From: Ectothiorhodospiraceae bacterium
GTDB taxonomy: Bacteria > Pseudomonadota > Gammaproteobacteria > HK1
Length of the DNA: 64,000 nt
Reading direction: 5' to 3'
Assembly: GCA_024234875.1 (NCBI GenBank)
Contig: JACKNM010000007.1
Location: 223,690-287,689, forward strand
The notes under the pieces were generated by a model. It had not been told where the DNA came from and did not search any database. It worked only from the letters and a program-made list of their open reading frames with translations. Positions 43,820-51,253 of the stretch are shown in pieces (within the stretch, counting starts at the first letter, position 1; each line of letters starts with the position of its first letter). The translations under genes were made by a program, and so were the position numbers.

Positions 43820-44497
43820 TCACCCGACCTCGGAGCAGAGCTCGGCCAGGTAGTCGAGCCGCGCCAGCGACACCTCGATGCGATGCACCAGCGCCGGATC
43901 CGGCTCGGCCACCGCATGCAGGAGGTCCGGGTAGAAGAACACCCCGAAGCTGTCGAGGTAACGCACCGAGTGGGTGGTGTCGAGGACCAGATTGGCGACC
44001 CCGAAGAGGTCGATGACCCGAGCGTCGCGCGCGTCACGCCAGGCCCGGGCGGTGTCGACGAAATGCCGGAGCTGGGCCCGCGCCCGCGGCATCCGCGCGA
44101 GCATCGGCACCGCCTCCTCGGCATTGCCGGGCCGGGCGAGGTCGAACCACGGCACGCAGGTCCGAGCCAGCACCACCACGCTCGCCTCGCCCTGGACCTC
44201 GGTCACCACGAAGCGCGCCGGCGGCACGATGTCCCCGAGCGCCGCCCGCAGCTCGAGGTAGTCGCGCCCGTAGCAGCGCGCCTGCTCGAGCGTGCACGGC
44301 TCGCGGTGGCGCTTGAGGACGATGTCGATGCCGTCACTGGCGCCGGTCCGCACCAGCCGCCCCACGCTTCGCCACACCTCGCAGTGATGGCCGGCGGTCG
44401 AGATCAGCGTGAGCGGCGCGTTCGGAAGCCAGAGGCAGGCGACGTCGAGCCCGAGACGGTCGCCGGCGGCGTCATCGGCGGGGGAGCGGTCAGCCAT
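43820..44497 (-). CDS. Hypothetical protein, weak resemblance to YrbL/WaaP-type kinases
   Basis: A 225-residue protein with no clear family. Features are a VLKRH segment near residue 60, which could be a kinase-like Lys, a middle EVQGEASVVVLARTCV stretch, and RVIDLFGVANLVLD, which could be a catalytic-Asp region of a reduced lipopolysaccharide-kinase fold. Standard HxD and DFG motifs are not complete, so this may be a pseudokinase or something unrelated. It has no signal peptide or membrane helix. It lies between the Sel1 protein and the MddA gene on the same strand, 66 bp upstream of the former. Confidence 0.45.
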   Translation of the reverse strand: MADRSPADDAAGDRLGLDVACLWLPNAPLTLISTAGHHCEVWRSVGRLVRTGASDGIDIVLKRHREPCTLEQARCYGRDYLELRAALGDIVPPARFVVTEVQGEASVVVLARTCVPWFDLARPGNAEEAVPMLARMPRARAQLRHFVDTARAWRDARDARVIDLFGVANLVLDTTHSVRYLDSFGVFFYPDLLHAVAEPDPALVHRIEVSLARLDYLAELCSEVG

Positions 44498-44666
44498 CGG
44501 CGGCGCGGGCGGAGCGAGGGGCGAGCGCGGTCGGGTTCATGGGCCTGTCGGGGCGAGCCGGGAGCGGTGGAGCGAGCGCCGGGCGCCATTCGCGCTCGCC
44601 GCCGCGTGGTGGCAGGGTACCTCGCGCGACCCGGCACCGCCGGGCCGCGCGAGGAAGTCGTGTGGC

Positions 44667-45431
44667 TCAGGCCGCGGCCCGTGCCGCCGCCGTCGCGCCG
44701 ACTCGCGAGCGCAGCCGCGGCACCAGCATCGGCACGCGGTCACGGTAGCTCGCGTACTCGGGCAGGGCGGCGGTGAGGTCGCGCTCCTCGAGCTGGATCG
44801 CCACCAGGATGTAGGCGGTGGTCATCACCGCGAACAGCAGGTGAGCGCTGGTCATGGTCGGGGTGGCCCAGAACGCGAGCAGCCAGCCGACGTAGAGGGG
44901 GTGACGCACCACCCGGTACGGCCCCGGAGTCACGAAGCGGCGCGGCCGGTACGGCATGCCTCGCAGGTGCAGCCACACCTGGCGCAGGCCGAAGAGGTCG
45001 AAGTGGTCGATGAGGAAGGTCGCCACCAGGACCAGCGCCCAGCCGGTGCCGAACAGCGCCCACAGCACCGCCTGGCCGACCGGCGCCTCGACCGTCCACA
45101 CCACGCCGCCGAGCGGACGCCACAGCGCGAACATGGCCGCGAGCGCGAGGCTCGAGAACAACACGTAGGTGCTGCGCTCGGCCGCCTCGGGCACCACCCG
45201 GGTCCACCAGCGCTTGAACGCGGGGCGCGCCATCACGCTGTGCTGGACCGCGAACAAGGTGAGCAGGCCGAGGTCGACGAGGATGGCCTCGAGCAGCCCG
45301 CCCTCGCGGACCGAGTCGAGCGACGGCGAGACGGCGAAGCCGCCGACGAAGCCGACCGCATAGACGAAGGTGGCGAGGAACAGCGCGTAGACCACCACGC
45401 CGTAGGCGAAGATCGCGATTCGATTGCCCAT
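44667..45431 (-). CDS. mddA: Methanethiol S-methyltransferase (MddA family)
   Basis: A 254-residue integral membrane methyltransferase of the NnrU/isoprenylcysteine methyltransferase group. The sequence follows MddA: YALFLATFVYAVGFVGGF at the N-terminus, QHSVMARPAFKRWWTRVVP, LINHFDLFGLRQV-like LIDHFDLFGLRQVWLHLRG, YRVVRHPLYVGWLLAFWATP, and YILVAIQLEERDL near the end. MddA transfers a methyl group from S-adenosylmethionine to methanethiol, giving dimethyl sulfide. AGGAGA precedes the ATG at 45431. It is divergent from the CoA-transferase gene and seems monocistronic. The symbol is from recognised sequence pattern; other NnrU-like activity is less likely. Confidence 0.8.
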   Translation of the reverse strand: MGNRIAIFAYGVVVYALFLATFVYAVGFVGGFAVSPSLDSVREGGLLEAILVDLGLLTLFAVQHSVMARPAFKRWWTRVVPEAAERSTYVLFSSLALAAMFALWRPLGGVVWTVEAPVGQAVLWALFGTGWALVLVATFLIDHFDLFGLRQVWLHLRGMPYRPRRFVTPGPYRVVRHPLYVGWLLAFWATPTMTSAHLLFAVMTTAYILVAIQLEERDLTAALPEYASYRDRVPMLVPRLRSRVGATAAARAAA

Positions 45432-45736
45432 CTCACTGTCTCCTGTACGAACGTCACGAAGGACGGTGGAGACTCTGCGCGCGGCGCGTTTCGCCACGAC
45501 GTCGTCACGGGGCCGATGTGTTTCAGGCTTGTCGGCGAGGTGTCGGATCCGCGGCCGTCGAGGCTGGCGGTCGCCGGCGGTGCTCACTACACTGCGCCAC
45601 TCCCGCGCGCGGCGCCGGCCCCCGTGAGCCGTGCGCGCTCCCTGACAGGGCGTCGAGTCTCGCCCCGCGGGCGTGCTCGACGCGCCACGGCGAAGGCGCG
45701 AACGTCGACGGCCTGCCGACCGGCGGAGGACTCAGA
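45432..45736. other. Intergenic region between divergent mddA and CoA-transferase genes
   Basis: This 305-bp GC-rich region has no supported gene. It must hold the promoters of both divergent genes. A TACACT hexamer at about 45588 could be a -10 for the plus strand, but no convincing -35 or operator was recognised. Confidence 0.5.
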
Positions 45737-46930
45737 GTGAATTCCAATCGACTCCCCCTCGACGGCCTCCGCGTCCTCGATCTCACCCAGGCGCGCGCGG
45801 GTCCGACCGCGGCCCGGGTGTTGGCCGATTGGGGCGCCGACGTGCTCTACGTCGAGCCGCCGGTCACCTCCGGCAAGAACCGATCGAGCCTCACCGGCCA
45901 GCGCGACGGTTTCGACTTCCAGAACCTGCACCGCAACAAGCGCAGCATCACCATCGACCTGAAGAAGCCCGAGGGCCACGCGCTGTTCATGCGCATGGTC
46001 GAGCGCACCGACGTGGTGGTCGAGAACTTCCGCGCCGACGTCAAGCACCGGCTCGGCATCGACTACGAGGCGGTGCGCGCGGTGAACCCGCGCATCGTCT
46101 ACGGCAGCATCTCCGGCTTCGGGCAGAGCGGCCCCTACCGCGACCGCCCCGGCGTCGACCAGATCGCCCAGGGCCTGGGCGGCCTGATGTCGATCACCGG
46201 CTTGCCGGGCCAGGGCCCGGTGCGGGTCGGCATCCCGATTACCGATCTCTGCGCCGGCATGTTCCTGGCGCAGGGGATCCTGCTCGCCCTCCTCGACCGC
46301 GAGCGCAGCGGCGAGGGTCAGTGGGTGCATACCTCGTTGCTCGAGTCGATGGCATTCATGCTCGACTTCCAGGCCGCGCGCTGGCTGCAGGCCGGCGAGG
46401 TCGCCGGGCAGGCCGGCAACGACCACCCGACGGGCATCCCGCAAGGTTGCTTCCCGACCGCCGACCGCTCGATCAACATCGCGGCGTCGGGGAATCTGTT
46501 CCCTCGCCTGTGCCAGGCGCTCGGGGTGCCCGAGCTCACCGAGCGCGACGAGTACCGCACCGCCGATGCGCGCTCGCGCAATCGCGAGCAGTTGAACGCC
46601 GAGATCTCGGCCATCACCACCACCGCGGGCGCCGACCACTGGATCGCGGCGCTCAACGCCGCCGGCGTCCCCTGCGGACCGGTGAACACCATCGACAAGG
46701 TCTTCACCGACCCACAGGTCGAGCACCTGGGGCTCGCGCGCAAGGTCGAGCACCCGCGCCTCGGCACCCTCGGGGTGGTCCGCCAGCCGGTCAACCTCTC
46801 GGCCTGGCCGCAGCCGGAGACCCTGCGCCACCCCTCTCCCGACCCCGGAGCGCACACCGATGCAATCCTCGCCGAGCTCGGGCTGGGCGAGGACGAGATC
46901 GCGGGCTTGCGCGCGAGCGGCGCGATCTGA
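45737..46930 (+). CDS. CaiB/BaiF family CoA-transferase (family III)
   Basis: A 397-residue family III CoA-transferase, which moves CoA between carboxylic acids through an aspartyl-CoA intermediate. Key stretches are LRVLDLTQARAGPTAARVLADWGADV at the N-terminus in two parts, NKRSITIDLKKPEG, FGQSGPYRDRPG followed by VDQIAQ, with the catalytic Asp in the latter, and the C-terminal GVPCGPVNTIDKVFTDPQ. GGAGGA lies 6 bases before the GTG at 45737. It is followed after 41 bp by an enoyl-CoA hydratase, so the pair likely activates a carboxylic acid and hydrates an unsaturated CoA ester. The substrate is open. Confidence 0.9.
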   Translation: MNSNRLPLDGLRVLDLTQARAGPTAARVLADWGADVLYVEPPVTSGKNRSSLTGQRDGFDFQNLHRNKRSITIDLKKPEGHALFMRMVERTDVVVENFRADVKHRLGIDYEAVRAVNPRIVYGSISGFGQSGPYRDRPGVDQIAQGLGGLMSITGLPGQGPVRVGIPITDLCAGMFLAQGILLALLDRERSGEGQWVHTSLLESMAFMLDFQAARWLQAGEVAGQAGNDHPTGIPQGCFPTADRSINIAASGNLFPRLCQALGVPELTERDEYRTADARSRNREQLNAEISAITTTAGADHWIAALNAAGVPCGPVNTIDKVFTDPQVEHLGLARKVEHPRLGTLGVVRQPVNLSAWPQPETLRHPSPDPGAHTDAILAELGLGEDEIAGLRASGAI

Positions 46931-46971
46931 CGCGCCGCACGAGCATTCACGAACGACAGCGGAGACCCCAC

Positions 46972-47766
46972 ATGCAGCTCGCCACCGACAAGATGATCGC
47001 GCGCAAGGCCGACGGCATCGGCTGGATGATCTTCAACAACCCGGAGCGCCGGAACGCGGTCTCGCTGGCGATGCGCGAAGCCATGGCCCAGATCTTCGAC
47101 GCCTTCCGCAAGGACGACGAGGTCCGGGTGCTGGTGATGCGCGGCGCCGGTGAGAAGGCGTTCGTCTCCGGCGCCGACATCTCCGAGTTCGAGGACAAGC
47201 GCAACAACGCCGACGCCGCCGCGGTCTACGCCGAGGCCTCGGCGCGCGCGACCGATGCGATGCAGCGCTTCGACAAGCCGCTGATCGCGATGATCCACGG
47301 CTACTGCATCGGCGGCGGGCTCGGCACCGCGCTCGGCGCCGACATGCGCATCGCGTCGGAGGACGCCCAGTTCGCGATTCCGGCGGCCAAGCTCGGCCTC
47401 GGCTACGGCTTCAGCGCGCTGCGCCAGCTCACCGACGTGGTCGGTCCGGCGATCGCATCGGAGATCCTGTTCACCGGACGACGGATGCCGGCCTCGCGTG
47501 CGTTGGCGGTCGGGCTGGTGAATCTGGTGGTGCCGGCCGACCAGCTCGAGGCGACGGTGGTCGAGTACGCGTCGGAGATCGCCGCCAACGCGCCGCTCAC
47601 CGTCAAGGCCTCGAAGGCGACCATCGGCCAGATCCGCAAGGACCCGTCCGATCGCGACGTCGACCGCGTCGAGACCCTGATCAAGGCCTGCTTCGACAGC
47701 GAGGACTACCAGGAAGGCCGCCGCGCCTTCATGGAGAAGCGCAAGCCCCAGTTCCGCGGCCGCTGA
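46972..47766 (+). CDS. Enoyl-CoA hydratase/isomerase family protein
   Basis: A 264-residue crotonase-fold enzyme. The oxyanion segments are GEKAFVSGADISEF and IHGYCIGGGLGTALGADMRIA; the second catalytic region is AAKLGLGYGFSALRQL, in which the usual second Glu of hydratases is not obvious, so isomerase or another crotonase activity is possible. GGAG precedes the ATG at 46972. It is the second gene of the operon with the CoA-transferase, acting on the CoA ester made there (inference). A degenerate REP-like repeat follows it. Confidence 0.88.
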   Translation: MQLATDKMIARKADGIGWMIFNNPERRNAVSLAMREAMAQIFDAFRKDDEVRVLVMRGAGEKAFVSGADISEFEDKRNNADAAAVYAEASARATDAMQRFDKPLIAMIHGYCIGGGLGTALGADMRIASEDAQFAIPAAKLGLGYGFSALRQLTDVVGPAIASEILFTGRRMPASRALAVGLVNLVVPADQLEATVVEYASEIAANAPLTVKASKATIGQIRKDPSDRDVDRVETLIKACFDSEDYQEGRRAFMEKRKPQFRGR

Positions 47767-47770
47767 GCCC

Positions 47771-47822
47771 GGGAACTGGCTCCGGCGAGGGACTCGCTCC
47801 GCCGCAGGCGGTGCGTGGCCCC
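47771..47822. repeat. Degenerate copy of the REP-like element
   Basis: GGGAACTGGCTCC at 47771 and GGGACTCGCTCC (47789-47800) joined through GCCGCAGGCGG to GTGCGTGGCCCC match the arms and loop order of the 41949-42031 element with several substitutions. Like that copy, it lies between the ends of two convergent genes. The similarity is by eye. Confidence 0.55.
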
Positions 47823-47835
47823 GGTGCGGCGCGCC

Positions 47836-48699
47836 TCAGCCGACGGTCAGCGTCGGCCCGAGTCCTGCCACCGTGGTGCGGTGGAGCTTGCGGCGGTAGC
47901 GGTCGGGGTCGAAACCCTGACCGCGATGCAGCACCGCGCGGTTGTCCCAGATCACCAGATCGCCAGGGCGCCATCGATGGCGGTACACGTGCTCCGGGCG
48001 CGTCGCGCGCGCCATGAGATCCGCAATCAGCGCCCTTCCGCGCGCCTCGTCGTAGCCCTCGATGTCACGTGCATGCGAGCCGACGTAGTACGCGCGCTCG
48101 CCGGTCACCGGGTTCTCGCGCACCAGCCGGTGGCGGACCGGCGGCAGCATCGCCGCGTGATCGTCGGTCACCACCCCGGGGCCGACCTTGCTGCGCGAGT
48201 ACACGAAATCGTGGATCACCACCAGCGGGTCGAGCTCGGCGCGCATCGACTCGGGTAGTCGCGCATACGCCGCGCGCGTGCTCACGAACTCGGTGGCACC
48301 CTCCTCGGCCGGCACCTCGTGGGCGAGGAGCAGGGACGCGAGCGCCGGCGTCTCGCGGAACGAGCTGTCGCTGTGCCACATCTCGTTACCGCGCAGGTAC
48401 CGCACCCGCGGGTGGTCGGAGCGTAGCTGGACCCCGTCCCGGTCGACGTTGCCGATGCGCGCGATGTAGTCGACGCGCTTCTCGTTGGCGAGCGTGGTGT
48501 GCACCGGCTCCAGCGCCCCGAAGCGCTGGCTGAACGCGACCAGTGCCTCGTCGTCGAGCGTCTGGTCGCGCATCAACACCACCGAGTGCCGCTCGAAGGC
48601 CTCGCGCACCGCGTCGAAGGTCGGGGCGTCGACGCCATCGGCGATGGAGACGCCGTCGATCCGCACGCCGAAATCGGGGTGAAGGGGTACCAGTCTCAT
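47836..48699 (-). CDS. TauD/TfdA family 2-oxoglutarate dioxygenase
   Basis: A 287-residue non-haem iron dioxygenase of the TauD/TfdA group. The iron ligands are His109-x-Asp111 (WHSDSSF) and His258 (VLHRGQ), and the 2-oxoglutarate-binding Arg is Arg274. The N-terminus LHPDFGVRIDGVS is typical of TfdA-like (2,4-dichlorophenoxyacetate type) members, as is the overall length. GGGAG precedes the ATG at 48699. It seems monocistronic. Family members cleave ether, sulfonate or ester side chains by hydroxylation; the substrate is open. Confidence 0.88.
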   Translation of the reverse strand: MRLVPLHPDFGVRIDGVSIADGVDAPTFDAVREAFERHSVVLMRDQTLDDEALVAFSQRFGALEPVHTTLANEKRVDYIARIGNVDRDGVQLRSDHPRVRYLRGNEMWHSDSSFRETPALASLLLAHEVPAEEGATEFVSTRAAYARLPESMRAELDPLVVIHDFVYSRSKVGPGVVTDDHAAMLPPVRHRLVRENPVTGERAYYVGSHARDIEGYDEARGRALIADLMARATRPEHVYRHRWRPGDLVIWDNRAVLHRGQGFDPDRYRRKLHRTTVAGLGPTLTVG

Positions 48700-48871
48700 G
48701 CGCGACTCCCGGCCATCTGACGGCGGCGATGGTCGACCAGCCAGCGCCGGGGCGCAATCCCGGGCGCGATCGCGTTGACACCGCCCGGCGAGCCGCGAAA
48801 CGATGCGCCCCGGCGCGCGGCCGTGGGGCGAGGTCGTCGAGGATCGACGGCGGCGGTCGCGGAGGACAGTG

Positions 48872-51127
48872 ATGACCCTTCTCGAACCGGTACGACGCTC
48901 GATGCAGAGGCGCGAGATCCGCCACGGCCTCGCCGCCCTCCTGGTGCTCCTGCCAGGCCTCGCTGTCTCGGCGCCGGTACCCTCCCCCGACTGGCTGTGG
49001 CCCCTCGACGAGGCTGCCGGCCAGGTGGCACGGGACCGTGGCGGTCACCTCGACGCCGCGCTGCTCGGCGATCTGGCCTGGAGCCCTGCGCCGGCGCCGG
49101 CGCACGCCGGCGACGCCGGGGTCGACTTCGAAACCCCCGGTGCTCCCGGGCGCGCGCTGTGGATGGGCACCTGGCCCGAGCTCGCCCTGACGCCGGACCT
49201 TGCGCCGCAAGGATTCACCGTCGCCATGCGGCTGCGCCTGGCCGCGTTGCCCGATCGGGCCGCGGTGCTGGCATGGCATGCGCTCGCAGTCCCGGAGGCC
49301 CGGCACTGGGCGCTCCTGCTGCTCCCCGGTGGCCACCTCGCGGGCATGCTCTTCGACGCTGCCGGCGCTCCCCAAGCGCTCGTCGTCGCCGGTGGCATCA
49401 CCGCCGGGGCGCCCCACCACGTCGCCTTCAGCTACGACGGCGCGCACACCCGCCTCGCGGTCGACGGGCAGCCGGTCGCCGAATCGCCGCCGTACGCCTG
49501 GGTCTCGTACTCGCTCACACCCGCCCCGCTGCTGGTCGGCGGCCTCGGTCCGGGCACGGCCAACGACGTTCCAGCGGTGATCGATGCGGTCGCAGTCTGG
49601 CGCCGCCCCCTCGACGCCGACCAGGTCGCGACCATCGCCGCCATCCCGGTCGACGGCCTGCAGCGCACGCCGGTCGAGCGCTGGGTGGCGGCGGGGCGGG
49701 TCGCGCCCGACGCGCGGTTCTCGGTCGAGGACTTCTACGTCGGCTCGTTCGGGGGGGCGGTGGCGACCGAAGGGGGCCGCGTGGTGGTGGGCGCCCCATC
49801 CGGCCCCACGGGATCCGGCGGTAGTGCCTGGGTGGTCGAGCGCGACGCAATGGGAGTCTGGCGGCGCAGCGCCCGTCTGGTCGCGACCGTCGGCGACAAC
49901 GCCGCCTACGGCGCTTCGGTATCCATCTCTGGGGACGAAGCGGCGGTCGGTGCGCCCGGCGGCTTCGGCGAGGCCCCGCCCCCGGTCGCCCAGACATTTC
50001 GTCGCCGCCCCGACGGCACCTGGGGCCAGGGCACGTTCATCATCGGGCCCGACTTCGGACAGGGCCGAGGCTTCGGATCCAAGGTCGTCCTCGACGGCAC
50101 TCGCCTGGCCATCGCCGACCCGTTGGGCGGGATCAGCTACCCGGGCACCGGCACCATCCACACCTTCGAGCGCGGGCCGACCGGGTTCTGGCTCACGGCC
50201 GAGGAACTCGAGCCCCCGGAGAATCCCGGCCCGTTCGGCAATTTCGTCGAGGCACTGGCCTTGCGCGATGACGTGATGGTCGCCGGTTGGAGGGGCAGCT
50301 TGCCCAATCAGGTATGGACCTTCGAGAGCGGCCCCGGTGGACCGTGGTCGCGGAGGACCCGCCTCGAGGTACCGTTCTCGGCTGGCGGTGGTAGCGGCGA
50401 CTACGGATGGGCGTCGGCGGTCGACGGCGATGTCGCGCTCGTCGGGGATCCCGGGGGCGGAGGCGGTTCGCGCCGCGGCGCCGTGGCGGTGTTCGAGCGC
50501 GACGCCAGCGGTGAATGGCACTACACCACGCACCTGACCGCCAGCCCCCCCACCGCCAGCCACCAGCTCGGCGTCGCCGTCGCCACCGACGGTCGATTCG
50601 CCGCGGCGGGCACCTCGACGAGCGACCACGTGCGCCTCTTCGAGCGCAACGCGACCGGGAGCTGGCGGGCGCTCGCGACGCTCACCGACGCGCAGGGCCA
50701 GTCGGGCGATGGCTTCGGCCTCGCGCTCGACGTCCGTGACGACGTCCTCGTCGTCGGTGCACCGTTCAGCGGCGAGAACCGTGGCGCGGTGTCGATCTGG
50801 GAGCACCGACCCATCGCCCCGCGGCTCCGGGTCGAAGCTGGGATCTGCCCCGGCCTCGTGCTGCTCACGCTCGACGGCGCGACGCCGGACGGTCTGGTCC
50901 GACCCTACGCCTCGCGCGACGAAGGCATCGGCGTTCTGGGCGAGGACTCCGGGTGCGTCGGTCGGATGGTCGACCTCGCGGCGCCGTTGCCCGCCGGCGA
51001 GATCCGGGTCGACGCCCAGGGTCGCACCACGTTCCTCGCCGACCTCCCCGCCTCCGTGTGCGGGGTCCGGCTGCAAGCCGTCGATGTGGAGAGTTGTCTC
51101 GTCGGTGGGCCGATGCAGCTTCCCTGA
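48872..51127 (+). CDS. Secreted LamG / beta-propeller (FG-GAP-like) protein, copy 1
   Basis: A 751-residue exported protein. A Sec signal peptide ends at AVSAPVP (about residue 35). Residues about 40-270 form a LamG-like concanavalin A fold (DWLWPLDEAAGQVARDRGG, WPELALTPD, GFTVAMRLRL, VIDAVAVWRRPLDADQ). Residues about 290-660 contain repeated units of the type GDEAAVGAPG, VALVGDPG, VLVVGAPF followed by F/W-ERxxxG, as in FG-GAP integrin-like propellers. A small C-terminal domain with four Cys begins at ICPGLVLLTLDGATPDG. The ATG at 48872 follows GGAGGA. A paralogue with the same architecture follows immediately. The function is unknown. Confidence 0.75.
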   Translation: MTLLEPVRRSMQRREIRHGLAALLVLLPGLAVSAPVPSPDWLWPLDEAAGQVARDRGGHLDAALLGDLAWSPAPAPAHAGDAGVDFETPGAPGRALWMGTWPELALTPDLAPQGFTVAMRLRLAALPDRAAVLAWHALAVPEARHWALLLLPGGHLAGMLFDAAGAPQALVVAGGITAGAPHHVAFSYDGAHTRLAVDGQPVAESPPYAWVSYSLTPAPLLVGGLGPGTANDVPAVIDAVAVWRRPLDADQVATIAAIPVDGLQRTPVERWVAAGRVAPDARFSVEDFYVGSFGGAVATEGGRVVVGAPSGPTGSGGSAWVVERDAMGVWRRSARLVATVGDNAAYGASVSISGDEAAVGAPGGFGEAPPPVAQTFRRRPDGTWGQGTFIIGPDFGQGRGFGSKVVLDGTRLAIADPLGGISYPGTGTIHTFERGPTGFWLTAEELEPPENPGPFGNFVEALALRDDVMVAGWRGSLPNQVWTFESGPGGPWSRRTRLEVPFSAGGGSGDYGWASAVDGDVALVGDPGGGGGSRRGAVAVFERDASGEWHYTTHLTASPPTASHQLGVAVATDGRFAAAGTSTSDHVRLFERNATGSWRALATLTDAQGQSGDGFGLALDVRDDVLVVGAPFSGENRGAVSIWEHRPIAPRLRVEAGICPGLVLLTLDGATPDGLVRPYASRDEGIGVLGEDSGCVGRMVDLAAPLPAGEIRVDAQGRTTFLADLPASVCGVRLQAVDVESCLVGGPMQLP

Positions 51128-51253
51128 TCGGCGCCGCCCCGCGGCGCACCCCGTTGCGCGTTGACAGCGCGCCCACCCGCCGGAAGGATGCGCAGGCGGG
51201 CGCGGCGCCGAGCGGCGCGGCGCGCCGGCGAGTTGGCCTCGGGGAGGAACGCG

